Assembly (NCBI GenBank): GCA_964435115.1
Contig: CAYSYM010000020.1
Location: 1-62,173, forward strand
Length of the DNA stretch: 62,173 nt
Direction of reading: 5' to 3'
DNA from: CAYSYM01 sp964435115
Lineage (GTDB): Bacteria > Chloroflexota > UBA6077 > CF-72
Made by a program: the position numbers and the translations under genes
The notes under the pieces: generated by a model
The model's database searches: none
What the model saw: only the letters and a program-made list of their open reading frames with translations
What the model was told of the DNA's origin: nothing
In this document: one piece after another, positions 8,123 to 16,964 of the stretch
Position numbering within the stretch: position 1 is the first letter of the stretch
Layout of the letters: each line of letters starts with the position of its first letter

Positions 8123-9745
8123 GTGAAGGTTTTCCGCCGCGAGCCCGCGCTCGGCGCGACCGCGTTCGTGCTGGTGGCGCTGATGGCGGTGTTCATCGTC
8201 CTGCCGCAAGTCCAGGTGGTGGTCACGCCCGGCATCGAGGGCTACCGGGCCTTCTTCCGCGAGGGGCCGAACTGGCTGCGCGCCGCGCAGAACAGCCTGG
8301 TGGTGATGGTGCTGAGCACGACCACAGCGGTGGCCCTGGGCTTCGTGTACGCCTACGCCATGGTCTACAGTCGCATGCCCTGGAAGCCCTTCTTCCGCCT
8401 CATCGCCATCCTGCCCCTGCTGTCGCCGCCGTTCGTGGTGGCGGCCAGCTACATCCTGCTGTTCGGCCCACGCGGGCTGGTCACCTACGGCCTCTTCGGC
8501 CAGAGCCCGAACGTGCTCGGCCTGTACGGGCTGTGGGGCGTGCAGACCATCGCCTTCTTCCCGTACGCCTACCAGCTCATCGCGGATGTGCTGGCACGCT
8601 CCGACCCGCGCCTGGAGCAGGCCGCCCGAAACCTCGGCGCCAGTCCCTGGGCTGTCTTCCGCACGGTCACGCTGCCGCTCGCCCGGCCAGGGCTGGTAAG
8701 CGCGGTGCTGCTCGTCGCCATCTACGTGGTCGAGGACTTCGGGAACCCGGCGCTGATCGCCGGCCAGTACACGGTCCTCCCCACCCTTGCCTACGGGCTC
8801 ATCAGCGGCTTCGGCGACTTCGCCGGCGCGGCCGTGGTCAGCACCATCCTCCTCTCATTCGCCATGGTGCTGTACCTGGCGCGGCTTCGGCTGGAGGGGC
8901 GGAGCAGCTTCGTCACGGTGAGCGGGCGCGGGTCCTCCATCCCGCGCCCGCCGGTCCCCCGGCTCGTCACCTGGGTCTCCTTCGCCACCTGTCTCGCCCT
9001 GGCCGGCCTGATCATCCTGGTCTACGGCGTGCTCGTCCTCAGCGCGCTGGTGGAGGCCTACCCGTTCAACTTCACCCCCACCCTCAAGCACTTCGAGTAC
9101 GTGGGCGCGCGCTTCTCGTCGCTGCGCAACAGCCTGGTCTACGCGGGCGTGGCAGCCATCCTCTGCTCACTCTTCGCCGTCCTGCTGGCCTACCTCGTCC
9201 AGCGCAAGCAGTGGCGGGGGCGCGGGGTGGTGGACTTCGTCGCCATCGCGCCCGCCGCCGTGCCGGGCATCTTCTTCGGGATCGGCTACGCCACCACGTT
9301 CAACCAGCGCTGGCTGGACTGGCTGGACCGCGGCGCCCTCATCACCCTGAGCATGATCTTCTGGAACATCCCAGTCGGCTACCGCGCGGCGGTGGCGGGC
9401 CTGCAGCAGATCGACCGCTCGATCGACGAGGCGGCCACCAGCCTCGGCGCCGGCAGCCTGCGCACCTTCCGCGACATCCTCTTCCCACTCCTGCGCGGCC
9501 CGTTCAGCACCGGGCTCGTGACCGCGTTCGTGCGTGCCATCACGACGCTCTCGGTGGTGATCTTCCTGTTCACGCCGTCGACCGCGGTGGCCACGATCAC
9601 GATCTTCCAGCTCGTGAACGACTTCAACTGGGGCGGGGCGACGGCCTTCACCGTGTCCGTGATTGCGATGGCGGTGGGCGTGCTCACGGTTGTGTGGGCG
9701 CTGAGCGGCCGCCGGCTGCGGTTCGAAGAGGCGCCCAATGCGTGA
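8123..9745 (+). CDS. Iron(III)-type ABC transporter permease, fused two-domain
   Basis: 540-residue inner-membrane permease with about twelve TM helices built from two fused BPD-transport modules, the arrangement of FbpB/AfuB. Each half has an EAA loop that contacts the ATPase: EQAARNLGASPWAVF in the first and DEAATSLGAGSLRTF in the second. Translation probably starts at GTG 8123 (MKVFRREP), since a longer reading frame runs back antisense-like through the preceding gene. The stop overlaps the start of the ATPase gene by 8 bases, so the two are one operon. The substrate is inferred as ferric iron by family resemblance; the binding protein at 202-1395 is the likely partner. Confidence 0.88.
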   Translation: MKVFRREPALGATAFVLVALMAVFIVLPQVQVVVTPGIEGYRAFFREGPNWLRAAQNSLVVMVLSTTTAVALGFVYAYAMVYSRMPWKPFFRLIAILPLLSPPFVVAASYILLFGPRGLVTYGLFGQSPNVLGLYGLWGVQTIAFFPYAYQLIADVLARSDPRLEQAARNLGASPWAVFRTVTLPLARPGLVSAVLLVAIYVVEDFGNPALIAGQYTVLPTLAYGLISGFGDFAGAAVVSTILLSFAMVLYLARLRLEGRSSFVTVSGRGSSIPRPPVPRLVTWVSFATCLALAGLIILVYGVLVLSALVEAYPFNFTPTLKHFEYVGARFSSLRNSLVYAGVAAILCSLFAVLLAYLVQRKQWRGRGVVDFVAIAPAAVPGIFFGIGYATTFNQRWLDWLDRGALITLSMIFWNIPVGYRAAVAGLQQIDRSIDEAATSLGAGSLRTFRDILFPLLRGPFSTGLVTAFVRAITTLSVVIFLFTPSTAVATITIFQLVNDFNWGGATAFTVSVIAMAVGVLTVVWALSGRRLRFEEAPNA

Positions 9746-10847
9746 GGTCCACGTGCGGCTGGTCGGCGTCAGCAAGCGGTTCGGGACGAACGCCGCGGCG
9801 GTGGACGACGTGTCGCTGGCGGTTCCGCGCGGCAGCTTCACCACCCTGCTCGGCCCCTCCGGCTGCGGCAAGACGACCACGCTGCGCATGATCGCGGGCT
9901 TCTACGACCCCGACCAGGGCGACATCTTCATCGGCGAGCGGCGGGTCAACGAGGTCCCCGCGCACCGCCGGAAGACGGCCATGGTCTTTCAGGACTACGC
10001 GCTCTTCCCGCACATGAGCGTCGAGGAGAATGTCGGCTACGGGCTGAAGCTCGCGGGCTTGGGCCGGGACGCCATACGCCGTCGGGTCGCCGAGACCCTG
10101 CGGTTCCTGGGCCTGGCCGGGCTCGGCGAGCGGTTCCCCAACCAGCTCAGCGGCGGCCAGCAGCAGCGCGTAGCGCTCGCCCGCGCGCTGGTGATGAACC
10201 CGGAGGTGCTGCTGCTGGACGAGCCGCTCTCCAACCTGGACGCCAAGCTGCGGGTGAGCATCCGTGGCGAGCTGATCTCCATTCAACGCCAGCTCGGGAT
10301 CACCACCGTCTACGTTACGCACGACCAGGACGAAGCGTTGGCCATGAGCGACTGGGTGGCGGTGATGAACCGGGGTCGGGTGGTTCAGTGGGGGACGCCG
10401 TGGGAAGTCTACTACCGGCCCCACACGCCGTTCATGGCCGACTTCCTGGGCTCGGTGAACCTGGTGCGCGCGCCCGTTGCCGCCATGGCGGACGGGCGAC
10501 TGCGGGTCCGGCTGGCGGAGCGCGAGGTCGATCTGTTCCCGAGCGACGCTCCGGTGAGGGACGGCGACGTCTTGCTCTCGATCCGGCCGGAGAGCCTGCG
10601 CCTGGCCGCACCGGGCGCGCCGCCCGGGCCGGAATGCTGCGTGGTCGCCGGCGTCGTGATCCGGCGCACCTTCCTCGGCCACCTGATGCGGTACGTGGTG
10701 CGGGTCGGCGAGCAGGAGTGGCTGGTGGACCAGCCGGACCCTGGCGGCGCCCAGCTCTTCGAAGGGCCGGTGCAGGTCGTCGTGAACCCCGCGCGCATCC
10801 ACGTGATTCCCGAGGCGGACCTGGCCGGAGGCGGACCCACCGTCTGA
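9738..10847 (+). CDS. ABC transporter ATP-binding protein, FbpC/PotA-like
   Basis: 369-residue ATPase that powers the permease encoded just upstream. The nucleotide-binding domain (about 1-240) shows Walker A GPSGCGKTT, signature LSGGQQQR, Walker B LLLDEPLSNLD and the switch His in YVTHDQDEA. A C-terminal TOBE-type domain (about 245-369) follows, as in Fe(III), spermidine and thiosulfate importers. ATG at 9738 lies inside the 3' end of the permease gene, indicating translational coupling. Confidence 0.92.
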   Translation: MREVHVRLVGVSKRFGTNAAAVDDVSLAVPRGSFTTLLGPSGCGKTTTLRMIAGFYDPDQGDIFIGERRVNEVPAHRRKTAMVFQDYALFPHMSVEENVGYGLKLAGLGRDAIRRRVAETLRFLGLAGLGERFPNQLSGGQQQRVALARALVMNPEVLLLDEPLSNLDAKLRVSIRGELISIQRQLGITTVYVTHDQDEALAMSDWVAVMNRGRVVQWGTPWEVYYRPHTPFMADFLGSVNLVRAPVAAMADGRLRVRLAEREVDLFPSDAPVRDGDVLLSIRPESLRLAAPGAPPGPECCVVAGVVIRRTFLGHLMRYVVRVGEQEWLVDQPDPGGAQLFEGPVQVVVNPARIHVIPEADLAGGGPTV

Positions 10848-10928
10848 CTGGCGGCGTCCGTCCAGACGGGGCAGAATGGCCCCAGCAGCCCGCTGCTCGA
10901 TTCCCGAGGGAGAGGGCCACATTCCCTG

Positions 10929-11738
10929 GTGCACACGGTCTCTGAACGGAAGACAACCGGGCAGCGGAAGTGCGTCGACCTGAACAGCGACCTGGGCGAG
11001 AGCTTCGGCCGCTGGAAGCTCGGCGACGACGCCGCGATGGCCCGGTCCATCACCAGCGCGAACGTCGCCTGCGGCTTCCACGCGGGCGACTTCAGCGTGA
11101 TGGATGCAACCGTGCAGTTGTGCAAGGAGGCCGGGGTCAGCGTCGGCGCCCAGCCGGGGTACCTCGACCTGCAAGGGTTCGGGCGCCGGGCGATGGCCGT
11201 CACTCCCGCTGAGGTCGAGCAGCTCGTCCTGTACCAGATCGGGGCGCTGTACGGCTTCTGCCGCGCCCACGGCGTGGCGCTGCAGCACGTCAAACCGCAC
11301 GGCGCGCTCTACAACCAGGCGGCGGTCGACCCGGCGCTGGCGCGTGGCATCGCCCGGGCAGTGGCCCGCTTCAGCCGCGACCTGCCGCTGGTCGCGCTCG
11401 CCAGCTCGGCCGCGTTCGCCCAGGCGGCGGCCGAGGAAGGGCTGCGACTGGTGCGCGAGGCGTTCGCCGACCGGCGCTACAACCCCGATGGCACCCTGCA
11501 GAGTCGGTCCATCGCCGGGTCGCTGATCGTCGATCCGCGGGCCGCCGCCGAGCAGGTGGCGCGGATCATCCTGGAGGGCTCGGTCGTGGCGCACGACGGA
11601 ACCGTCGTCCCGATCGAGGCCGAGAGCATCTGCTTCCACGGCGACACGCCGGGCGCGCCGACGATCGTCGCCGCAGCCCGGGCTCGCCTGGAGGCGGCGG
11701 GGGTCGCGGTTCGGCCGCTCCGCGAGCCGCTCGGGTAG
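10929..11738 (+). CDS. pxpA: 5-oxoprolinase subunit A (LamB/YcsF family)
   Basis: 269 residues. PxpA works with PxpB and PxpC to hydrolyse 5-oxoproline to glutamate using ATP. Family features are clear: DLNSDLGESFG near the N-terminus, ANVACGFHAGD, VKPHGALYN, and CFHGDTPGAP near the end, which contribute the Asp and His active-site residues. The GTG start at 10929 has a purine-rich GAGGGAGAGG about 13 bases upstream, which is a long spacing. No PxpB or PxpC gene is present in the window, so the subunit is an orphan here. Confidence 0.9.
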   Translation: MHTVSERKTTGQRKCVDLNSDLGESFGRWKLGDDAAMARSITSANVACGFHAGDFSVMDATVQLCKEAGVSVGAQPGYLDLQGFGRRAMAVTPAEVEQLVLYQIGALYGFCRAHGVALQHVKPHGALYNQAAVDPALARGIARAVARFSRDLPLVALASSAAFAQAAAEEGLRLVREAFADRRYNPDGTLQSRSIAGSLIVDPRAAAEQVARIILEGSVVAHDGTVVPIEAESICFHGDTPGAPTIVAAARARLEAAGVAVRPLREPLG

Positions 11739-11771
11739 GCGGCCGGTCGAGCGCTCCGGTAGAGTCATCGC

Positions 11772-12620
11772 GTGCGCGTGCACCCGGGCGCCCTCGGCGG
11801 GCCCGTCGCTGCCTGGAAGGAGCGGGGCGACCACCTGTCGCTGGAGGTGGTGCGCGTGGTGCTGGTGGACGTGGATGGGGTGATCACGGGGGGCGAGGGC
11901 CAGCCGGCGGACCTGCGCGTGCTGGGTCGTCTGGCGGCGATCAACCGGCAGGCGCTGGCCGATCCGCTCGTGCCCGCGATGGCCCTGTGCACCGGCCGCC
12001 AGGCGCCGTACGTGGAACTGCTGGCCCAGATGACGGGCGTCTTCCTGCCGTGCATCTTCGAACATGGTGCTGGCCTCTTCTTCCCGCGAGCCTTCCAGTA
12101 CGCGTACCACCCGCTGCTTGGCGCCGACTACGTGGCGCGGCTGGCCGCCGTGCGCGCCGCCCTGCACGAGCCGCTGCTGCGCACCGAGCGCGCCTTCGTC
12201 CAGCCCGGGAAGGAGGCCACGTTGACCCTCTACCCGCGCGACGGGGCCACGCTGGACCAGGTGGCGGAGGCCGCCAGACGGGCGGTCGCGCCGTTCGGCG
12301 GCGCCTTCACGGTGGCGAAGAACGTGGCGGGGGTCGAGGTGCGGCCGCGAGGCATCGACAAGGGGGTGGGCGCCGTCTGGCTGGCGGAGCGGCTCGGCAT
12401 CCCGCTCGCGCAGTTCGCCGGCATCGGCGATTCCGATCCCGATCTGGTCTTCCTCCGCCGCGTCGCGTGGTCGGCCGCGCCAGCCAACGCCACGCCGGCT
12501 GTGCGGACTGCCGTCGACTTCGTGGCATCGACTGGCGAGGGTGAGGGCCTGCTCGAGATCCTGGAGCGCGTCACGCAAGGCAACCACGAGCGCGCCGGCG
12601 GGACCCAGGCGCACGCGTGA
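11772..12620 (+). CDS. HAD superfamily phosphatase, Cof-like
   Basis: 282 residues. HAD motif I is VLVDVDGVITGG (nucleophile and acid Asp), motif II lies near ALCTGRQAP, the Lys of motif III is in RGIDKGVGAVWLAE, and motif IV is GIGDSDPDLVF. The cap between motifs II and III is of the C2/IIB type used by sugar-phosphate and phosphoglycolate phosphatases. The substrate is unknown. Its stop codon overlaps the GTG of the following methyltransferase gene (GTGA), so they are co-transcribed. Confidence 0.75.
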   Translation: MRVHPGALGGPVAAWKERGDHLSLEVVRVVLVDVDGVITGGEGQPADLRVLGRLAAINRQALADPLVPAMALCTGRQAPYVELLAQMTGVFLPCIFEHGAGLFFPRAFQYAYHPLLGADYVARLAAVRAALHEPLLRTERAFVQPGKEATLTLYPRDGATLDQVAEAARRAVAPFGGAFTVAKNVAGVEVRPRGIDKGVGAVWLAERLGIPLAQFAGIGDSDPDLVFLRRVAWSAAPANATPAVRTAVDFVASTGEGEGLLEILERVTQGNHERAGGTQAHA

Positions 12621-13501
12621 GCCAGGGAGTGTGGCTTCCCGCCCCGGAGACGTGCCCCAGCGCGGTGGCGCGTTGGCAGGCGATCGTGCGCTCTCGAGCT
12701 GCCCAGATGGACGCGGCCTACGCGGCGCTGGGGCGGACCAGCCACGACTTCTGGAGCCGGCGGGCACCGTCGTTTCACCGGGCCACGCGCGACACGGCGA
12801 CCGCGGACCCCATCTTCGCCCGGCTGCGCCGGGCCGTCGGTCGGCGGACGACCGTGTTGGACGTGGGGGCCGGCACCGGCCGCTTCACCGTTGCCCTGAC
12901 TCCGCTGGCCCGGCGCGTCGTCGCCGTCGAGCCCAACCCGCACATGCGAACCTACCTGGAAGAGGAGGTGCGGCACCGGGGCCTGGCGAACGTGGAGGTG
13001 GTGCCAGCCGAGTGGCAGGACGCCCCCGTGGAGCTGCAGGCCGACGTCGTCCTGTGCTCGCACGTGCTGTACCCGATCCTGGACGTCGAGCGCTTCCTGC
13101 GCAAGCTCGACCGGGCGGCGCAGCGCCAGTGCTTCCTCTACCTGCGCGCCGACCACCCGGACCGGGTTACCAGTCCGCTCTGGCAGCATTTTCACGGCGA
13201 GCCGCGCCGCTTACCGCCCACCTACATCGCGGCCGTCGACGTGCTGGCCGAGATGGGCATCTTCGCCGACGTGGAGATCGTGCCCCACCAGCCGAGCTGG
13301 CGCTGGGATTCCCTCGACGACGCCACCGACGAGCTTCTCGAGAACCTGATCCTCGCCGACACGGCGCCCATTCGCGCCGAGCTCCGCCGGCTCCTGGCGG
13401 CTTTCCTCGTGGAGCAGGGCGGTTCCCTGGCCCTCCCGGTGGCCGACCTGCCCAACGCCATCGTGAGCTGGCGCAGACGGCAGCGAGCCGGCGTGCCCTG
13501 A
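12617..13501 (+). CDS. Class I SAM-dependent methyltransferase
   Basis: 294 residues with a Rossmann methyltransferase core: motif I VLDVGAGTGRFT (about residue 76), acidic motif II end VVAVEPNPHM, and VVLCSHVLYPILD as motif IV. The first 60 residues and the C-terminal helical part show no recognised acceptor domain, so the substrate is unknown. It overlaps the HAD gene by 4 bases, suggesting a two-gene unit acting on one metabolite. Confidence 0.72.
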   Translation: MSQGVWLPAPETCPSAVARWQAIVRSRAAQMDAAYAALGRTSHDFWSRRAPSFHRATRDTATADPIFARLRRAVGRRTTVLDVGAGTGRFTVALTPLARRVVAVEPNPHMRTYLEEEVRHRGLANVEVVPAEWQDAPVELQADVVLCSHVLYPILDVERFLRKLDRAAQRQCFLYLRADHPDRVTSPLWQHFHGEPRRLPPTYIAAVDVLAEMGIFADVEIVPHQPSWRWDSLDDATDELLENLILADTAPIRAELRRLLAAFLVEQGGSLALPVADLPNAIVSWRRRQRAGVP

Positions 13502-13722
13502 GCGCCGGCTCGGCGCGCCCGGCTGATCGAGGCGAGCGTGTCCTGGCTCAGCAGCGCCGCCGGCCGGGCCAGCGTGCCCTCGACCACGCGGTCGCTCAAG
13601 ACCTGGAGGTGCTGCTCCTCCGAGAGCGCCGCCGGCCCGTCCGGCGGGCCTGGCCGTATCTCCCGTCGGGCGGAGTGTCCACGCGGCCGTGCCAGCCGGA
13701 CACGGACACCCCCGACAGGCCG

Positions 13723-14517
13723 CTAGCCTCCTGGAGGGCTCTGCCCGACGCTGGGAGGGGGAGCGCGCCCGCTGCTGGCCCGGGCCCGGATCCGAGCCAC
13801 GATCGCCTCCTGCTTGGGGCTGAGCGTCCGCCCGGCGCGGAGCTGGCGGGCCACGGAGCTCAGGAAGCTCTCCTCCCAGGCGCTCTGGGGTCGCAGCCCC
13901 TCCAGCTCGAGCGGTGCGCTCGCGGGCTGTCGCGGCGGCTTCTTCGCCGTCCGGCCCGCGCCAGGACGGATCTGCTCGCACCGCTCCAGGTCGCCGTTGA
14001 CCGCGCCGAGCACCGAGAGCGCATCGGCGCGCTCGTTGCCCGGGTCGCCGGCGTGGCCGCGCACCCACGCCGGGCGCACCGTGAGCTGCTTGGCGGCGAT
14101 CGTCCGCCGGATCTCGGTCCACAGGTCCAGGTTGGCCTTCGCCCGGTAGGCGCCAGACAGCAGCTTGACCGTCAGCTCGGAGTCCGAGCGGACGGCCAGG
14201 GTTGAGCCGGCCGGCACCCACTCCACGGCGGCCAGCAGCCCGAGGGCTTCGGCGCGGTTGTTCGAGGTGGAGGTGAGGTGGCCCCACAGCTCCCAGGGAG
14301 GGGTGGGGGCATCCAGCGGGCGGACCACGGCCGCCCAGCCGCCCGGGCCGTCCGGGTTGCCCAGGCAGGCGCCGTCAGTGTGCGCCTCGAACGCGCCCGG
14401 GGCGCTCGGCGGCGACAGCGCCGCCCAGAGCTGGTCCATGCGCGCCTGGAACTGGGCCAGGTCACCCGCCCCGTGGGGCGGCGGGCGCGGGGTGGCGTGG
14501 GGGGACGACGGGGGCAA
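13723..14517 (-). CDS. Ribonuclease HI with C-terminal extension
   Basis: Cleaves the RNA strand of RNA-DNA hybrids. The RNase HI domain spans about residues 40-175 with all four metal-binding acids: Asp 48 (HTDGACLGNPDGPGG), Glu 90 (NNRAE), Asp 112 (RSDSEL) and Asp 165, plus the flexible-loop His 155 (GHAGDPGNERAD). A basic, Pro-rich linker leads to an extra domain of about 60 residues (WEESFLSSVARQLRAG, LSPKQEAIVARI) not found in Escherichia coli RNase HI and of unknown role. The proposed TTG start at 14517 has a GGAG upstream; an ATG near 14438 is an alternative that keeps the catalytic domain. Confidence 0.85.
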   Translation of the reverse strand: MPPSSPHATPRPPPHGAGDLAQFQARMDQLWAALSPPSAPGAFEAHTDGACLGNPDGPGGWAAVVRPLDAPTPPWELWGHLTSTSNNRAEALGLLAAVEWVPAGSTLAVRSDSELTVKLLSGAYRAKANLDLWTEIRRTIAAKQLTVRPAWVRGHAGDPGNERADALSVLGAVNGDLERCEQIRPGAGRTAKKPPRQPASAPLELEGLRPQSAWEESFLSSVARQLRAGRTLSPKQEAIVARIRARASSGRAPPPSVGQSPPGG

Positions 14518-14648
14518 GGAGCGCTCCGGTTCGGCGAAGGTGGCTCAGGGCCGCCACACGCGGGGTGGTAGTGGCCTCGCGGAGTGGGTCCCCAAGGATA
14601 CGCAACCAGGTTGGCGGGTAGTGAGCGTCTGGTCCCCGCACCAGGGGC

Positions 14649-15791
14649 TCAGCGGTTCGTGAGCGCCGCGAAGAGCTCGTCCACCACGCGCTGCTGCTGG
14701 TCGGGGGTGATCTCCGGGTAGAGCGGGAGCGAGAGCAGCTCGGCCGCCGCCTGCTCGGCGACCGGCAGGCGCAGCCCGCCGAAGCCGAGGTCGACGAACA
14801 CCTTCGCCCGGTGCAGCGGCACCGGGTAGTGGATGCTGGCGCCGATCCCGCGGGCCTTGAGACGCTCCAAGACCGCGGCCCGCCGGCCCGCGGGCACTCG
14901 CACGGCGTAGATGTGGTGGACCGCCCCCTCGCGCCGGGCGCGGCCGACCCGGGGCAGCCGGTCGCCGATGAGCGCGTCGTAGCGCGCCGCCGCCTCACAA
15001 CGCCGCGTGTTCCAGGCATCAAGGAGGCGCAGCTTCACGCCGAGGACCGCCGCCTGCAGGTTGTCCAGCCGGCTGCAGGCGCCCAGGAGGACGTGGTTGT
15101 ACTTGGCGCACTCGCCGTGGTTGCGCAGCAGGCGGAGCTGCTCGGCCAGCGCGGGGTCGTCGGTCGTGACCGCGCCGGCGTCCCCGTAGGCGCCGAGGTT
15201 CTTACCCGGGTAGAAGCTGAAGCAGGCGGCCTGGCCGAAGCTGCCGGCGCGCCGGCCCTGCCAGGTGGCGCCGTGCGCCTGGGCGGCATCCTCCAGTAGC
15301 CACAGGCCGTGCACCCGCGCGAGCTCGCCGAGGGCGTCCACATCCGCCACGGTGCCGTACAGGTGCACAGGGATGAGGCAGCGCGTCCGAGGCGTGATCG
15401 CCCGCTCCACCGCCTCGGGAGCGATGAGCAGGTCGTCCGGGCGGACGTCGACGAAGACGGGTCGGGCGCCGCAGTGCGCCACGGACGAAGCGGTGGCGGC
15501 GAAGGTCATCGCCGGCACGATCACCTCGTCGCCAGGCCGCAGGCCGAGGGCGCGCAGGGCGAGCGTGAGCGCGTCGGTGCCCGAGCCCACGCCGACCGCG
15601 TGCGGGACGCCGCAGTACGCCGCGAACGCCGCCTCGAAGTCGCGCACCGCGGCTCCCAGCGTGAAGTCGCCCCGCGCGACGACGTCCTGGATGGCCGCAT
15701 CAACCTCGCCCTGGATGGCGCGGTACTGGGCGGCGAGGTCGACGAGGGGGATCGGCGCCGGAGCGACCGGCGCGGGCGTGGCTGCGGGCAC
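14649..15791 (-). CDS. DegT/DnrJ/EryC1 family sugar aminotransferase
   Basis: PLP enzyme that transaminates nucleotide-linked keto-sugars to amino sugars used in surface glycans. Starting at GTG 15791 gives 380 residues, the usual family length; the frame is open further upstream but that part is not family-like. Typical features are IPLVDLAAQYRAI at the start, GSGTDAL, HLYGTVADVD, EDAAQAHGA, and the PLP-binding Lys (about residue 197) in FSFYPGKNLGAYGDAGAV. The C-terminal SIHYPVPLH and ITPDQQQRVV are also characteristic. It neighbours methyltransferase and glycosyltransferase genes on the other strand, suggesting synthesis of a modified sugar for flagellin or an envelope glycan. Confidence 0.9.
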   Translation of the reverse strand: MPAATPAPVAPAPIPLVDLAAQYRAIQGEVDAAIQDVVARGDFTLGAAVRDFEAAFAAYCGVPHAVGVGSGTDALTLALRALGLRPGDEVIVPAMTFAATASSVAHCGARPVFVDVRPDDLLIAPEAVERAITPRTRCLIPVHLYGTVADVDALGELARVHGLWLLEDAAQAHGATWQGRRAGSFGQAACFSFYPGKNLGAYGDAGAVTTDDPALAEQLRLLRNHGECAKYNHVLLGACSRLDNLQAAVLGVKLRLLDAWNTRRCEAAARYDALIGDRLPRVGRARREGAVHHIYAVRVPAGRRAAVLERLKARGIGASIHYPVPLHRAKVFVDLGFGGLRLPVAEQAAAELLSLPLYPEITPDQQQRVVDELFAALTNR

Positions 15792-16130
15792 GGCGGGAGG
15801 GTAGCAGCCATCCTCTTGGTGATGCAGCACGCGCTGGAGTGCGGGGAGTCGTCGGAGGTTGGGGGGCCGCGGTGAGTGGGGGCGGAACTGGCCGGCCATG
15901 AGGGAGGCGAGCGGCTCGGCGCGTCCTGCTACGCGCGGTGGGTACGTGTGTCGCCGCGAGGCGGTACCACCGCACTCCAGGTCCAACGAGTCGGCCGCCT
16001 AGAGTGGCCCACGGGCGAGTGGTAACGGCCGCTGGCTGGGCCGCGACGCCGGACCGCCTCCGCCAGCCCCATCGAGGTTCCCGCCCGCACCCATCCGACG
16101 CCTCGCCCAGCAGGAGGTCAACCCTCGCCG
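15792..16130. other. Divergent intergenic region, aminotransferase / methyltransferase
   Basis: 339 bases with no clear gene. It contains an imperfect inverted repeat, GCGGTGGGTAC at 15935-15945 and GTACCACCGC at 15964-15973, of a size that could be an operator shared by the two divergent units. An AGGAGG at 16112-16117 serves the plus-strand gene with a longer than usual 13-base spacing. Confidence 0.4.
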
Positions 16131-16964
16131 ATGCACTTCCACGACCCCGAGCGGGCGAGACGGCACCAGGATCTCATGTGGCAGCTCGTCACCGAGATGA
16201 AGCAGCAGTTCACCTGGCAGGATGTCTCCTGCGTTGTGTGCGGGGAGGCGGCTGACTTCACACAGGCGCTCGAGAAGTGGGGCGTCACAATGTCCACCTG
16301 TGACCGCTGCGGCCATCTCTTCGTCAACCCTCGCATGCCAGAGCACGCCATTCCGTTCCTCTATGGCAGCCGCTACTGGGATGACTATACGCGTGCCATA
16401 GGATCGCCAACAATACATGAGCGAGTTGCGTTCGATTACGACAATGCAGTGACGAAGCTGCAGCGTGACATTCTCCCCTTCAGACGCGCGGGACGCCTGA
16501 TCGACGTTGGCGCCTCGAACGGGGGACTCGTCCGGCGGGCGCGCGAGTGCGGCTTCGATGCCTGCGGTCTCGAGCCGGCGGCCGAGATCTGCGACCTGGC
16601 GCGGCGGGTGCACGACGTGACCATGTACTGCGGCTCCGTTGCGGAGCAGCGGTTCGCGGCTGGCTCATTCGACATCGCGACGCTGCACGACGTCCTGGAG
16701 CACATGTTTGATCCGGTCCAGGAGCTGCGCGAGATTCGCAGGGTGCTCGTCGATGGGGGCCTGCTGGTCGTGGAGACGCCCACCACCTCGTCCCGGGATT
16801 TCGCCGAGCTGGGCGTGGGCTGGCCCAGTTGCAGCCCCCTGGAGCACGTCCACCTGTTCAGCGAGCGCAATGGTGAACGGGTCTTGCGGCAGACGGGGTT
16901 CCGGGTGGTCGACCTGTACAGCCCCCACGAGAACAACTGGGTTGCGATCGCGGAGGCGGCGTGA
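16131..16964 (+). CDS. SAM-dependent methyltransferase with N-terminal zinc-ribbon-like segment
   Basis: 277 residues. An N-terminal pair of Cys-x2-Cys motifs (CVVC at about 37 and CDRC at about 61) suggests a zinc ribbon, as in many sugar and surface-glycan methyltransferases. The methyltransferase core has motif I LIDVGASNGGLVRRA, GLEPAAE, and DIATLHDVLEHMFDP. The 5' third has visibly lower GC than its neighbours. The stop overlaps the GTG of the next glycosyltransferase by 4 bases, so it belongs to the glycosylation operon; the target sugar is unknown. Confidence 0.8.
   Translation: MHFHDPERARRHQDLMWQLVTEMKQQFTWQDVSCVVCGEAADFTQALEKWGVTMSTCDRCGHLFVNPRMPEHAIPFLYGSRYWDDYTRAIGSPTIHERVAFDYDNAVTKLQRDILPFRRAGRLIDVGASNGGLVRRARECGFDACGLEPAAEICDLARRVHDVTMYCGSVAEQRFAAGSFDIATLHDVLEHMFDPVQELREIRRVLVDGGLLVVETPTTSSRDFAELGVGWPSCSPLEHVHLFSERNGERVLRQTGFRVVDLYSPHENNWVAIAEAA

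Noticed and set aside
9684..12767. Open frame of 1027 codons on the minus strand
   Set aside because: Antisense shadow of the clear FbpC, PxpA and HAD genes; its translation is Arg/His/Pro-rich low complexity without any domain, as expected in GC-rich DNA.
13502..13722. Coding-like minus-strand stretch (LSEEQHLQVLSDRVVEG) after RNase HI
   Set aside because: It runs into the methyltransferase gene on the other strand, has no start with a ribosome site and no recognisable family; could be a gene remnant but support is too thin.
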